Shown here: positions 45,614 through 55,834 of the stretch, piece after piece | How the letters are laid out: each line of letters starts with the position of its first letter | Position numbering within the stretch: the stretch's first letter is position 1 | Origin: Psychromonas marina | GTDB lineage: Bacteria; Pseudomonadota; Gammaproteobacteria; Enterobacterales; Psychromonadaceae | NCBI RefSeq assembly: GCF_030161115.1 | Contig: NZ_BSPQ01000002.1 | Location: forward strand, 156,318-220,317 | DNA: 64,000 nt | Reading direction: 5' to 3' | The notes under the pieces: generated by a model | Database searches by the model: none | The model's input: only the letters and a program-made list of their open reading frames with translations | Told to the model about the DNA's origin: nothing | Made by a program: the position numbers and the translations under genes

Positions 45614-47011
45614 TTATGGTTTTAATGGGAAGCCAATTTTATCAACCATATTCAACCAAGGGATTCTCCAACCTGATTTTTCATCGCAGGTATCTAATGC
45701 ATACATGGTGATTTTTGCACCTATCCAACGAAATGGCTCCGGTGGAATCCAGGCGGGAACCGTCTTAGAGAATAATAAGTGGCGCTCAGGTATATCCACA
45801 TCATCGATAATAGCTAATGCGACACGTGCTGCAAAGCGACTTGCAGTAACCCCAAAGCCAGAATAGCCGCCAGCATATATCATTTTACCTGCATGGAAAT
45901 GTTGGTAGTGAACCGCCATACGTGTTGTGAGTGCAATAGGGCCACTCCATGCATGAGATATCTCAATATCCTTTAAAGCGGGTAGGGTTTTATATAGTGC
46001 TTCTAATAAACGTTCAAAAGGCTCTGCTTTTTTATCGTAATCTGGATCCGTGTCGTTATCGAAGAAATAGTCTAAACGGCCGCCAAATAATACGCGGTTA
46101 TCTTTGGTTAAACGCATATAGTTAAGCTGCGTACGCGTATCGTAAATACCTTGTCTATTTTTCCAACCAAGTTCAGATAATTGTGCTTCGGTGAGCGGTA
46201 CTGTCATGATGATACGATCACGAATTGCGGCGACTCGTTTACTTATTTTTTTCTGATGCTTAGTAAATGCGTTGGTTGCTAAGATAACTTTGTTAGCGAG
46301 GATGGAACCATTTGGGGTATTGACTAACACCTGTTGAGCTTTCGTTTTACTGTTTAACATGGGGGTGTTTTCATAAAAAATAACACCTAACGCTTTCGCT
46401 ACGCGTTTAAGACCCCAAGCCATTTTAGCTGGGTGAATGGTGCCAGAGCGTTTTTTGGACCAAAGTCCGCCTTCAAATAGCGGTGAGTTAATCTCTTTTT
46501 GTACTTCTTGTTGATTTAATAGATGCGCATCATGGCCATGTTTAATATAAAGATGATGCTCACTTTCTATATCAGGAATGCCATGTTTGCCGATAGCGAC
46601 GGTCAGTTCGCCAGTCCATTCCACATCACAGTCAATATTGTATTTCTCTATTGTTTCACGAAACTGGTCCATGTTCTCTTTGCCGAGACGCTCTAGTTCT
46701 TCCATATCATCAGTAAATAAACGATTGGAGTTTTCCATCCCATGCATGAGCGAAGTAGATAGAATGGCACCGGGTCGGCCAGAAGCGCCAATCGCTGCGG
46801 TATTTGCTTCAATGACAACAATGTTACGATCCGGGTTTTGTTCCTTTGCTTGCACGGCTGTCCAAAGTCCAGTAAAGCCACTGCCAACGATTAACAGATC
46901 CGTTTCAATGTGCGACTCAAGTTTTTTTTCTGGATCAGGGCGGTTTGGGTTATCCAACCAAAAGGGGGTGAATTTGGTATTTTTAAATGCTTTTTTTATT
47001 TTATCATTCAC
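45614..47011 (-). CDS. FAD-dependent amine oxidoreductase, PuuB/DAO-like
   Basis: A 465-aa DAO-family flavoenzyme: N-terminal dinucleotide-binding LLIVGSGFTGLWTAVQA (about 40-56) and EAN at the end of the second strand, the C-terminal MIYAGGYSGFGVTASR flavin motif. Resembles gamma-glutamylputrescine oxidase and related amine oxidases. No puuA-type glutamylation gene is nearby, so the true substrate could be another amine or guanidino amine. It lies at the end of the gbu/gab cluster, with a CCCCC-TAAAT-GGGGG palindrome (47090-47106) upstream. Confidence 0.82.
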   Translation of the reverse strand: MNDKIKKAFKNTKFTPFWLDNPNRPDPEKKLESHIETDLLIVGSGFTGLWTAVQAKEQNPDRNIVVIEANTAAIGASGRPGAILSTSLMHGMENSNRLFTDDMEELERLGKENMDQFRETIEKYNIDCDVEWTGELTVAIGKHGIPDIESEHHLYIKHGHDAHLLNQQEVQKEINSPLFEGGLWSKKRSGTIHPAKMAWGLKRVAKALGVIFYENTPMLNSKTKAQQVLVNTPNGSILANKVILATNAFTKHQKKISKRVAAIRDRIIMTVPLTEAQLSELGWKNRQGIYDTRTQLNYMRLTKDNRVLFGGRLDYFFDNDTDPDYDKKAEPFERLLEALYKTLPALKDIEISHAWSGPIALTTRMAVHYQHFHAGKMIYAGGYSGFGVTASRFAARVALAIIDDVDIPERHLLFSKTVPAWIPPEPFRWIGAKITMYALDTCDEKSGWRIPWLNMVDKIGFPLKP

Positions 47012-47089
47012 AGTAATAACTCCATTTATAGATACATGCTAATGCCTGCCTTGTTAGTTATTAAGTTAAACTGATCGGTTTTTTTAGAT

Positions 47090-47106
47090 ACCCCCTAAAT
47101 GGGGGA
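47090..47106. promoter_or_regulatory. CCCCC...GGGGG palindrome 1 (upstream of FAD oxidoreductase)
   Basis: ACCCCCTAAATGGGGGA, between the LuxR gene and the FAD gene. Striking in a region of about 40 percent GC. Related sites occur at 51069-51083 and 55433-55449, each in front of a transcription unit of the same cluster. Confidence 0.6.
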
Positions 47107-47121
47107 ATGCGTTAATTTGTG

Positions 47122-47964
47122 TTAAGCAATTGTTAAATGTTGTTGCTTGCTAACATATTTAGCCAGATGGTCGATGCCTTTATCTAAAGATTCAGATTGC
47201 AGCAGGTTAATGAACAAGGCGAGTAATTCCGATTGGCTAGATAAAGAGGTTTTACCGTAGATGTTTTTCTTGTGCATTTTTACCGTTTCGTAGCCAATAT
47301 TCATTTCGCTAGCAACCGCTTTTGCGGAATGTCCTTTTAATAAAAGCTGGCACACTTGATATTCTTTGTTGGTGAGTATCTCTTTACCAAAATTAAGTAA
47401 GAGATCTTGTACGTTTGAGTGTGCATTTTCTTCGTTTAGATCGATTGTTGATAAGTGTTTTTGACACAAATCTTGCAGCGGAAGAAATAAACATTTTAAT
47501 TGTTGCAGCTCTAATGCAGTAAAAGGGGGGCTATCGGCAAACCTTGATAGATCGATGTGTAAGGCATTCTCTGAGTCAATAGGAAACAGGTAGCCTGCTT
47601 CATCGGAAAGGGTCAGGAAGTTAAAGTAAGAACTGTAAAGATTGGCAAATTCATCGGGTGCAATCTCTTTTAATGCAAAAAATCCGTGCTCTCCTTTATC
47701 GCTGAATACCCGATAAAAGGGATCTAACACATATAATCGCGATAAGTATTTCCAAGCATCCTCCCCTTGAAGTTGGTTGGGAGTGCCTTCAATACCGTAG
47801 CGGTAATGTAATTTTGCATTGGCGGTTTTATTAAATTGCATCACCAGTAATTCATCGAAGTCAATGATACAGCTAATGAGCGTATTAATATTTTGATAAA
47901 ATGATGCACTTCCCACACTGTCTGTTAACGCGATGAGTGCCTGACTGTACTTATCTAATTCCAT
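47122..47964 (-). CDS. LuxR-family transcriptional regulator of the gbu/gab cluster
   Basis: A 280-aa protein with a C-terminal GerE/LuxR helix-turn-helix (LTNKEYQVCQLLLKGHSAKAVASEMNIGYETVKMHKKNIYGK split over residues about 195-237) and an N-terminal domain of about 170 residues without a receiver or recognisable autoinducer signature. AGGAGC precedes the ATG. Placed inside the catabolic cluster between the permease and FAD oxidoreductase genes. It is the only regulator in the cluster, so it is the first candidate to bind the CCCCC palindromes. Confidence 0.85.
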   Translation of the reverse strand: MELDKYSQALIALTDSVGSASFYQNINTLISCIIDFDELLVMQFNKTANAKLHYRYGIEGTPNQLQGEDAWKYLSRLYVLDPFYRVFSDKGEHGFFALKEIAPDEFANLYSSYFNFLTLSDEAGYLFPIDSENALHIDLSRFADSPPFTALELQQLKCLFLPLQDLCQKHLSTIDLNEENAHSNVQDLLLNFGKEILTNKEYQVCQLLLKGHSAKAVASEMNIGYETVKMHKKNIYGKTSLSSQSELLALFINLLQSESLDKGIDHLAKYVSKQQHLTIA

Positions 47965-48064
47965 GATGAAAATGCTCCTAGCGATTTGTTTTAAAAAGAA
48001 AAATCACAGTGACTGCGTGAGTCACTGTGATAATTTATATTTTTTTTAGACAAACGCCAATCAT

Positions 48065-49495
48065 TTAATTGAGTGGGATGCTATTAACCTCTTCAGTGGC
48101 TGTTTTTTGTGCTTGTTTACGTCCACTATTAGTGATCACCTCACCCATCACAATCACGGTTAATGCTCCCCATAATACTTCCCAAGCAATACCTTCGCCT
48201 GGCGTGTAAATAAACAAAATAATCGTCAGTGTAAGAATAGTGGCGCATAAGTAAGCAAAAAACTTGACGACTTTAGGGCTGCCCGGAAATCTGAAGTGAC
48301 CATCATCTGCAATCTGTCCTGTGCTACCAATATGGCTTTCACGGATTTTAATAAAGGCAGTACACATTGCGACATAAGGTAACATGAAGATAACCCCACT
48401 AAATGCGAACAATGACCAGAAAAGATCTTCATTGTTACCCGCCATTACACCGTACATTATCAGCAGCACTGATGCAGCAATACCTAATAAAATCGCAGCG
48501 CCAACAGGCGTACCATGCTTTGTTTCTAACGCAAATAACGCGGGTAACTCTTTGTCAATCGCCGCTTCTGCTGCTGCTCTATTTGCGCCCATTGCCCATG
48601 TTGCGCCATTAGAAAAGAAGGTATATAAAGCACCTACACCTAATACAACAACAAAGGCATCACCCATTGCACTGCCACCAAAGAATTTGCCTAAGGTATC
48701 CATTAACCCATCTACAACATCAACATCACCTGCGGGTTGTGCGACTAAAATAGCGGTGGTTGCTAAGATATAAGCACCAACTACAACGGCAATGGAAGAA
48801 AATACCGCTTTAGGTAAATCTCTTTTTGGGTTCTTCATCTCAGCACTGCTTGCACTAGCTAATTCAAAACCTAACATGCCATAAACAACAGCTGGTAAAT
48901 ATTGCAAGCTCCAGCCACCATTTTCGGTACTAGGAATCATGGTTGCTAACGTAAATTCATTCGCAATGCCATTTTCTAGGCCATACGAAAGCCCACCAAA
49001 AATTAATAACGCAAAAATAACTAATTTTATTGCTGCCCCGACGTTAGGAATCCATTTGCCAACGTTAAGCGCTAAAGTGTTTACTAATACAATCACCCAA
49101 ATGAGCACGACACCGAGTACTATTTGTGCGCTTAGCGACATCTCTGGAAAGAAGATTTGTGAAAAGACACCGGAGAAAAGAATAAAGATAGCCGGCACCC
49201 AAACGGCTACATTAGCCCAATAATACCAACTAATCCGTGAGGCCATTTTTTGCCCATAGGCACGTTTTACCCAAGCATAAATACCACCTTGTTCAGGATA
49301 CACAGATCCTAATTCAATGCTGATTGCCCCAAATGGAATTAAGAACAATACGGTTAATATAACCCACCAAAAGATAATGGTTGGCCCCATCACCGCGCCC
49401 GCAGCTAATGTGTCTAATAACAAAACGGCTGAAATACAGAATAAAAATATATCCCTTCTGCCCAGTGTCTTTATATTCTTTTTAACGTCGCTCAT
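48065..49495 (-). CDS. APC-superfamily amino acid / polyamine permease
   Basis: A 476-aa integral membrane protein with about 12 hydrophobic segments. The APC fingerprint is visible: AAGAVMGPTIIFWWVI in the first segment, EQGGIYAWVKRAYG (GGxYxW), and GFELASASSAEMKNPKRDLPKA. AAGGAT precedes the ATG. The ligand is inferred from context as guanidinobutyrate, GABA, or a related amine/amino acid. The gap to the aldehyde dehydrogenase gene is only 78 nt, so it likely shares a transcript. Confidence 0.85.
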   Translation of the reverse strand: MSDVKKNIKTLGRRDIFLFCISAVLLLDTLAAGAVMGPTIIFWWVILTVLFLIPFGAISIELGSVYPEQGGIYAWVKRAYGQKMASRISWYYWANVAVWVPAIFILFSGVFSQIFFPEMSLSAQIVLGVVLIWVIVLVNTLALNVGKWIPNVGAAIKLVIFALLIFGGLSYGLENGIANEFTLATMIPSTENGGWSLQYLPAVVYGMLGFELASASSAEMKNPKRDLPKAVFSSIAVVVGAYILATTAILVAQPAGDVDVVDGLMDTLGKFFGGSAMGDAFVVVLGVGALYTFFSNGATWAMGANRAAAEAAIDKELPALFALETKHGTPVGAAILLGIAASVLLIMYGVMAGNNEDLFWSLFAFSGVIFMLPYVAMCTAFIKIRESHIGSTGQIADDGHFRFPGSPKVVKFFAYLCATILTLTIILFIYTPGEGIAWEVLWGALTVIVMGEVITNSGRKQAQKTATEEVNSIPLN

Positions 49496-49573
49496 TGCCT
49501 ATCCTTTTTAATAATAGTTGGCTGTATTACCTTCCTTCATCCTATTTGTCACTGCATCGACAAATGTTATTAA

Positions 49574-50995
49574 TTATCCAAGTACCATTGTTTGTACTTC
49601 AATAAATTCACGTAAACCTGGTATTCCCCACTCACGGCCATTGCCGGATTGTTTAAATCCACCAAAGGGGGCGTTGGAGTTAAAATATGACCCTTGGATG
49701 TAGCATTGCCCTGCTCGAATTTGACGTGCTATCTGTATTGCTGATGGCTGGTCTTTAGCGAAGACGCCTGATGACAAACCATAAACCGTGTCGTTCGCTA
49801 TCTGAATTGCATGTTGAGTGTCTGAATAGGGGATGAGGCATAAAACAGGGCCAAAAACTTCTTCACGAGCAATAAGCATATCGTTGCTCACCTGTGCAAA
49901 AATAGTTGGCATCACAAATGCCCCTTGCTGCAAGTTCTCGGGAAGCGTCACGCCACCGGTCACCAATTGTGCACCTTCCTCAATACCTAATTTTATATAA
50001 GTTAATACGCGTTGCTGCTGTTGTCTTGAGCTCAACGGCCCCATTGTTACATCGGGATCAAGGGGATCACCAACAACAATTTCTTCTGCAGCTACCTTGG
50101 CAATTTGTATTGCTTGTTGATATAAATTTTCAGGTATTAACATGCGTGTTAGTGCACAGCAGGTCTGTCCTGAATTTATCATGACATCTTCGACGCCATA
50201 GCGAACGGCTGCCGTTAAATCAGCATCTTCGGTAATGATAAAAGGTGATTTTCCACCGAGTTCTTGGCAGACACGTTTAACGGTAGTTGATGCTGCTTGG
50301 GCAACTTTAATACCTGCCGCGGTAGACCCTGTAAATGACACCATATCCACGTCGGGATGTGAGCATAGGCGTTCGCCAATCGTTGCGCCGAAGCCTGTAA
50401 TGACGTTAAATACGCCAGCAGGAACACCCACTTTGTCAAAAATATCTGCCAGTATTAGATCTTGCAAAGGCGTCTGTTCTGCGGGTTTAGCGACGACAGT
50501 ACAGCCTGTTGCCATCGCGGCACCGAGTTTTCCAATAAGCTGAGAGAGGGGGTAATTCCAAGGATTGATGAATACACAAACACCAACGGGAGCATGAAGT
50601 TGCAGTGCGCCATGACTATTTTCAGTATGATCCATATAAGTGGTCATATCGGCATAAGCACGAAAAGCATCGATCGCTCCCTGTACTTGAATATCGAGGG
50701 ATAAACTACTTGGGCAGCCCATTGTCATCGTGATCACATCGGTGAATTCAGCTGCTCTTTGTTGCATCTCATCGGCTATCGCAATAATAAAATCACTACG
50801 CTGTTTAGCAGAAGTAATAGACCACGCAGGGAAGGCATTTTTAGCTGCACTAATTGCTGCATCAACATCAGTCTCATTTGCGCTTGCTGTTTGCGCACAT
50901 AGTTCACCATTAGCCGGGTTTAATACATCAATTGTTTGTGTACTTGCAGAGGTTTGCCAAATGCCATTGATGTAAAGGTTACGATGGTATTGCAT
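49574..50995 (-). CDS. NAD(P)-dependent aldehyde dehydrogenase
   Basis: A 473-aa ALDH: cofactor site FINPWNYPLSQ, FTGSTAAG, catalytic Glu in CQELGGKSP and nucleophilic Cys in SGQTCCALTR. The start ATG 50995 follows GGAGAA; a TTG at 51007 would overlap that ribosome site. In this cluster it could oxidise 4-guanidinobutyraldehyde or 4-aminobutyraldehyde formed by the FAD enzyme, giving guanidinobutyrate or GABA. This is inference from neighbours, as ALDH substrate cannot be read from motifs. Confidence 0.88.
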   Translation of the reverse strand: MQYHRNLYINGIWQTSASTQTIDVLNPANGELCAQTASANETDVDAAISAAKNAFPAWSITSAKQRSDFIIAIADEMQQRAAEFTDVITMTMGCPSSLSLDIQVQGAIDAFRAYADMTTYMDHTENSHGALQLHAPVGVCVFINPWNYPLSQLIGKLGAAMATGCTVVAKPAEQTPLQDLILADIFDKVGVPAGVFNVITGFGATIGERLCSHPDVDMVSFTGSTAAGIKVAQAASTTVKRVCQELGGKSPFIITEDADLTAAVRYGVEDVMINSGQTCCALTRMLIPENLYQQAIQIAKVAAEEIVVGDPLDPDVTMGPLSSRQQQQRVLTYIKLGIEEGAQLVTGGVTLPENLQQGAFVMPTIFAQVSNDMLIAREEVFGPVLCLIPYSDTQHAIQIANDTVYGLSSGVFAKDQPSAIQIARQIRAGQCYIQGSYFNSNAPFGGFKQSGNGREWGIPGLREFIEVQTMVLG

Positions 50996-51068
50996 TGTAT
51001 TCTCCAACTCTTTTTTGATGAATGCGGTAACAAGATGTTAACCATATGTTAAAGAAAAAGATCAAAAT

Positions 51069-51083
51069 ACCCCCTAACGGGGA
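51069..51083. promoter_or_regulatory. CCCCC...GGGG palindrome 2 (upstream of aldehyde dehydrogenase)
   Basis: ACCCCCTAACGGGGA, 74 nt upstream of the aldehyde dehydrogenase ATG in the 310-nt gap after gabT. Shares ACCCCCTAA with palindrome 1. The remainder of the gap (51084-51305) shows no gene. Confidence 0.58.
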
Positions 51084-51305
51084 GTGAAGTGGATAAATGA
51101 AGTCAAACTATCAATAACTTGAACTAGCTCTAAAATACTTTATAAATACTAAATCGAGAGGCTGGGGAAAGGGGGATATTGCGCACATTTAAAATGACGG
51201 CTTTAGTGTGTTTATGAGTTTAACTGATTGATTGTATGATAATTATATTCGGCTTGTTAGGTTTGGAAAACAGTAATAAGCCGACAGTAAATTAGGTCAG
51301 GTTAG

Positions 51306-52583
51306 CTAAGCAACTTCATTAAATAATTCACAAAATTTGCTTAAGCCTTCTTCTGCTAATTCATTGCTGATTGTTAACGCGGGTAAAAATCGGATCACGT
51401 TACCGAAGAAACCACAGGCTAATAGGATTAACCCATGTTTTGCAGCATTAGCGATGAGTGCTTGAGTTAATGTTGTATTGGCTTGTTCAACATCACCATT
51501 TTCAATTAACTCGATAGCAATCATGGCACCACTATTACGGACATCTAAAATAAGTTGTGGGTACTGCTGCTGCAGTGTTGTTAATCGCTGCTTGAACAGA
51601 TCGCCGATCTCATTAGCGCGTTGTACTAGCTTCTCCTCTTCAATAATCTCTAATACGGCTAAAGCAGCAACACAGGCAACAGGGGAGCCGCCATAGGTAC
51701 CACCTAATCCACCGGGTAACGGGGCATCCATAATTTCACTTTTACCAACAACGGCTGAAATTGGAAAACCGCCAGCGATGCCTTTGGCCATGGTCATTAA
51801 ATCAGCTTCAACACCAGAGTATTCCATATTAAACATCTTACCGGTTCGACCAAATCCGGTTTGAATCTCATCAGCGATCAGTACAATGCCATGGTCATCG
51901 CAGAGTTGACGTAATGCGATTAAAAATTCAGTGGGGGCTTGATAAAAACCACCTTCACCTTGAACTGGCTCAACGATAATTGCAGCCACATCGGTAGGTG
52001 AAATATCTACCTTGAACAAGTTTGCTAACGCTTTTAATGATTCTGCAACTGAAATACCATGCGACTCAATCGGGAAGGGCGCGTGAAAAATATCCCCCGG
52101 AAAAGGGCCAAATAAATGTTTATATGGCGTAATTTTACCCGTTAATGCCATGGTTAAGTTAGTGCGACCATGGAAACCTCCATTAAAGGCAATCACACCT
52201 CTACGACCTGTATGAGCGCGTGCTATTTTTACACAATTCTCTACTGCTTCAGCTCCGGTAGTCACAAAAATTGCTTTTTTTTCTGAGTCCCCTGGAGCAA
52301 TCTCAACCAGCTTTTCAGCGAGTGTTACTGCCGTTTCATAAGGGTTCACCATCACGCAGGTATGGCTAAATTTATCAATTTGATTTTTAACGGCTTGAAT
52401 TACTTTTGGGTGGCTATGCCCGGTATTACAAACAGCAATCCCAGTGCCAAAGTCGATATAACGATTACCCTCAACATCCCACAACTCTGCATTTTTTGCA
52501 TGTTCCACATAAATGGGGTAAACATTGCCCTGTCCACGTGCAATGACTTGGTTTTTTCTTGTTTGTAATTTTTGATTTGTCAT
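51306..52583 (-). CDS. gabT: 4-aminobutyrate aminotransferase
   Basis: PLP enzyme converting GABA and 2-oxoglutarate to succinic semialdehyde and glutamate. A class III aminotransferase of 425 aa, the usual GabT length: YIDFGTGIAVCNTGHSHPKV, TTGAEAVENCVKIAR, FNGGFHGRT, the cofactor Asp in VLIADEIQTGFGRTG and the PLP lysine in MAKGIAGGFPISAV. GGA lies before the ATG. Directly upstream in the transcript is gabD (gap 56 nt). Confidence 0.95.
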   Translation of the reverse strand: MTNQKLQTRKNQVIARGQGNVYPIYVEHAKNAELWDVEGNRYIDFGTGIAVCNTGHSHPKVIQAVKNQIDKFSHTCVMVNPYETAVTLAEKLVEIAPGDSEKKAIFVTTGAEAVENCVKIARAHTGRRGVIAFNGGFHGRTNLTMALTGKITPYKHLFGPFPGDIFHAPFPIESHGISVAESLKALANLFKVDISPTDVAAIIVEPVQGEGGFYQAPTEFLIALRQLCDDHGIVLIADEIQTGFGRTGKMFNMEYSGVEADLMTMAKGIAGGFPISAVVGKSEIMDAPLPGGLGGTYGGSPVACVAALAVLEIIEEEKLVQRANEIGDLFKQRLTTLQQQYPQLILDVRNSGAMIAIELIENGDVEQANTTLTQALIANAAKHGLILLACGFFGNVIRFLPALTISNELAEEGLSKFCELFNEVA

Positions 52584-52639
52584 ATCGGTAATCCATTATT
52601 ATTGTTTTTTAATTATCAAAGTATATTGTTAAAGGCGCT

Positions 52640-54112
52640 TTATTTGTTTAAACCAGCCATGCATAAGTACTTAATTTCTAAGTAATCATCTAACCCATAT
52701 TTTGAGCCTTCGCGTCCGTTACCCGATTGTTTTACCCCACCAAAAGGGGCGGCAGGATTTGATATTAAGCCATCATTAATACCCACCATACCAAACTCTA
52801 ACCCCGCAGAAACGCGCCATACGCGGCCGATATCACGTGAATAAAAATACGCAGCTAACCCATACTCAGTATCATTCGCCATCTCTAATGCTTGCTGTTC
52901 ATTTTCAAAAGCAATAATGGGGGATACCGGACCAAATATTTCATTGCGTGCAATGGGCATATCATTGCTGACGTTGGATAAAATCGTTGGCTGGTAGAAG
53001 CTGCCACCCGCAGAGGAAACGTGACCGCCTAATTCCAATTTCGCACCTGCTGCAATAGACTCAGAAACCAATTTGTCGACGCGATTCACTGCCTCGTTTG
53101 AAATCATCGGGCCCATCGTAATGCCATCACCAAAACCGTCACCGGTAGACAGTGCTGCCACTGCTACTTTGAATTTTTCAGTAAACTCTGCCAGTACACC
53201 TTGTTGCACAAAAATACGGTTTGTACACACACAGGTTTGTCCTGCATTACGGTATTTAGACACGATTGCACCCTGTACCGCTTCATCAATATCGGCATCA
53301 TCGAACACAATAAAAGGGGCGTTACCACCAAGTTCCATTGATACTTTTTTAATTGAGGTTGCACATTGAGCTAGTAGGATTTTACCGACAGCGGTTGAAC
53401 CTGTGAAAGTAAACTTAGCAATATCAGGGTGTTGGGTTAACACTTGCCCCATACCATGGGCATCTTCACCGACCACAACATTAAATACACCAGCGGGAAT
53501 GCCCGCTCGCTCAGCAAGTTCTGCCATCGCCAGTGCAGAAAGTGGTGTTTGAATTGCCGGACGTACAACAAAAGTACAGCCAGCTGCTAATGCGGCCGCT
53601 GCTTTACGTGCAATCATCGCATTAGGGAAGTTCCATGGTGTAATCGAAGCGACCACACCAACGGGGTGTTTGACAACAATAATTCGTTTATCAGCAGAAG
53701 GCGCTGGAATGGTATCGCCATAAACGCGTTTACCTTCTTCTGCAAACCACTCAATAAAAGCAGCACCATAGGCAATTTCACCTTTCGCTTCAGCTAAGGG
53801 TTTTCCTTGTTCAAGCGTCAGAATACGGCCGAGATCATCCTGATGCTGCATCATTAGATTAAACCAATTGCGTAATAGCGTAGCGCGTTCGTTTGCTGAT
53901 TTAGCTGACCACATTTTTAATGCATTTTTAGCTGCTTTCACAGCAAGCTCTGTTTCAGCGATACCAGCGTTGCTTACCTGCGTAATTTGTTGGTTGTTTG
54001 CAGGGTTGGTGATTGCTACCTGAGTTTCACTGCTATGCCAGCTACCATTAATGTATGAACATGTTTTAACTAGCTGTGTGTCTTGTAATGCTAATTTTGT
54101 ATCATTTTGCAT
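52640..54112 (-). CDS. gabD: succinate-semialdehyde dehydrogenase
   Basis: Oxidises succinic semialdehyde to succinate. ALDH of 490 aa with [23 protein letters not shown], catalytic Glu in MELGGNAPF and Cys in [10 protein letters not shown], the typical GabD active-site sequence. ATG 54112 follows GGAGGT; an upstream GTG at 54124 would overlap it. Adjacent to gabT, completing GABA to succinate. Confidence 0.94.
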   Translation of the reverse strand: MQNDTKLALQDTQLVKTCSYINGSWHSSETQVAITNPANNQQITQVSNAGIAETELAVKAAKNALKMWSAKSANERATLLRNWFNLMMQHQDDLGRILTLEQGKPLAEAKGEIAYGAAFIEWFAEEGKRVYGDTIPAPSADKRIIVVKHPVGVVASITPWNFPNAMIARKAAAALAAGCTFVVRPAIQTPLSALAMAELAERAGIPAGVFNVVVGEDAHGMGQVLTQHPDIAKFTFTGSTAVGKILLAQCATSIKKVSMELGGNAPFIVFDDADIDEAVQGAIVSKYRNAGQTCVCTNRIFVQQGVLAEFTEKFKVAVAALSTGDGFGDGITMGPMISNEAVNRVDKLVSESIAAGAKLELGGHVSSAGGSFYQPTILSNVSNDMPIARNEIFGPVSPIIAFENEQQALEMANDTEYGLAAYFYSRDIGRVWRVSAGLEFGMVGINDGLISNPAAPFGGVKQSGNGREGSKYGLDDYLEIKYLCMAGLNK

Positions 54113-54365
54113 GTTTACCTCCACTTCAGATGGTGTTTTTTTGTATAACGAATTGAACTCATGCTAAAAACTAAACGTTCAACTTTACGCTTTAGATTTA
54201 TCAAACATTGAATGTTCGATACCAATATATTCTCTTCTTCCCGGGCCCGTTATGTATCTTTACATCGGCCATCTAGATCGATCATCGAGCTCGGTCATTT
54301 TTCTGCTGAAAGTGGATTAGGCATAACACCTTCAACAATCAGTGTAACTTTTATTCGCCGCGTTT

Positions 54366-55322
54366 TTAACGGCGAATACAGCCTGGGAAGCTACATAACA
54401 TTTCAAAGATAAGGTTAGCGGCTAATAATGAGGTGTTACCCGATGTATCATAGGGAGGAGAAACCTCAACTAAGTCTGCGCCAATTAAATTAGTGCCATA
54501 CATACCTCGAATGATCTCCAATGCCTGTGGCGAGGTTAATCCCGCTGGCTCTGGTGTGCCGGTTCCGGGCGCATAGGCCGGGTCAATACCATCAATATCA
54601 AAGGTTAAATAGGTGGGCATCTCTGTCCCGATAAGTTCACGTACTTCCTCCATGGTTGGCACCATCGATTTTAACCAACACTCTTCCGCTTGAATGACTC
54701 GCACACCGCGATCTATTGCCCATTGAAAATCTTCTGCACTATAACCTGTTGCTCGCTGACCTATTTGAACCATTTTCTTTGGATCAACTAAGCCTTCTTC
54801 AATGGCGCGGCGGAAAATAGTGCCATGACACTCTTTTTCACCAAACATTGAATCATTAATATCGGCATGTGCATCAATATGCACTAAGGCCATCGTGCCA
54901 TGCTTTTTATACAAGGCACGTAAGATAGGTAAGCTAATGGTGTGATCACCACCGACTGTGACGGGTTTGATATCGCAGTCTACGATTTTGTCATAGTGTT
55001 CTTCAATAATACGAATCGAATCGGCTAGATTAAAGGTGTTAATTGGCGCATCACCTATATCAGCGATTTGGAAGCTATCAAAAGGTGCGGCTTTGGTATA
55101 CATGCCATAGGGGCGAACTAAAACCGACTCATTTCTTACCGAGCGTGGACCAAAACGAGTCCCACTTCGGTTACTTGCACCAATGTCTAAAGGAACGCCA
55201 ACAATACCGATATCTAATTGTTCTACTGGGTCGCTACTTGGTAAACGAAACATGGTGCCCGGGCCACCAAAACGAGGCATTTCATTGCCGCCTAACGGCT
55301 GATTAAATTCTTGCTGTGTCAT
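54366..55322 (-). CDS. gbuA: guanidinobutyrase (ureohydrolase family)
   Basis: Mn-dependent ureohydrolase of 318 aa, expected to split 4-guanidinobutyrate into GABA and urea. Metal ligand motifs: VGGDHTISLP, HIDAHADIND and FDIDGIDPAYAPGTGTPE. The N-terminal block QPLGGNEMPRFGG and the C-terminal DLVEVSPPYDTSGNTSLL match, from memory, Pseudomonas GbuA better than agmatinase SpeB. Position just before gabD-gabT strongly supports guanidinobutyrate as substrate, since the product feeds straight into GabT. AAGGTT precedes the ATG. Confidence 0.88.
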   Translation of the reverse strand: MTQQEFNQPLGGNEMPRFGGPGTMFRLPSSDPVEQLDIGIVGVPLDIGASNRSGTRFGPRSVRNESVLVRPYGMYTKAAPFDSFQIADIGDAPINTFNLADSIRIIEEHYDKIVDCDIKPVTVGGDHTISLPILRALYKKHGTMALVHIDAHADINDSMFGEKECHGTIFRRAIEEGLVDPKKMVQIGQRATGYSAEDFQWAIDRGVRVIQAEECWLKSMVPTMEEVRELIGTEMPTYLTFDIDGIDPAYAPGTGTPEPAGLTSPQALEIIRGMYGTNLIGADLVEVSPPYDTSGNTSLLAANLIFEMLCSFPGCIRR

Positions 55323-55432
55323 AATTTATAACCTTAATAGCATGAGAATGGGTCGAAGAAACGTCAGTATTAACGATCTGAAAACGCAATAAATAAGGTC
55401 ATCAAGTATTACTGTCAATTACTGTTTTGTTT

Positions 55433-55449
55433 ACCCCCAAAGGTGGGGA
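55433..55449. promoter_or_regulatory. CCCCC...GGGG palindrome 3 (upstream of gbuA)
   Basis: ACCCCCAAAGGTGGGGA, 111 nt upstream of the gbuA ATG. Same C5/G4 arms as the two other sites in the cluster, but with a 6-nt centre instead of 4-5. Confidence 0.52.
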
Positions 55450-55834
55450 GCTATTGAGATTAGCTCGCATTTAACCTGCTTTATTTCACAATTAAATAGA
55501 TTTGTAATTCATTTATTTAGCGAATGTGTCCTGTCAGTAGATTGGTTAGATAACTTTCAATGTAAATGTAATGTTAACTAATTGTGCTTTTTTAGGCTGT
55601 TCTCACTTTTATTGTTAGCGATATCTGTAAAGCGAATAATAGGTGCAAATGTAAATTAACCGCCTATACCGGTATCGTTACGAGATAAACCATTATTCAA
55701 ATGGTCAATATTGACTCATTTATCTTTTTTTAATGAGTCATTTCCCCCCCATTTATTACTTAACAACTATTTCAAGCATCTTCCTGAACAGTCACACCCC
55801 CCTTACTCGCTACATTAATAACATTTTTTTAACA

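Noticed and set aside
48384-49511. Several plus-strand ORFs of 64-129 codons
   Set aside because: They are antisense to the hydrophobic APC permease gene, whose codon pattern explains the open opposite frame. The same reasoning removes similar shadows over dctM, scrA and the aldehyde dehydrogenases.
54366-55322. Agmatinase (SpeB)
   Set aside because: N- and C-terminal blocks resemble guanidinobutyrase, and the gene sits directly before gabD-gabT, so guanidinobutyrate is the better substrate.
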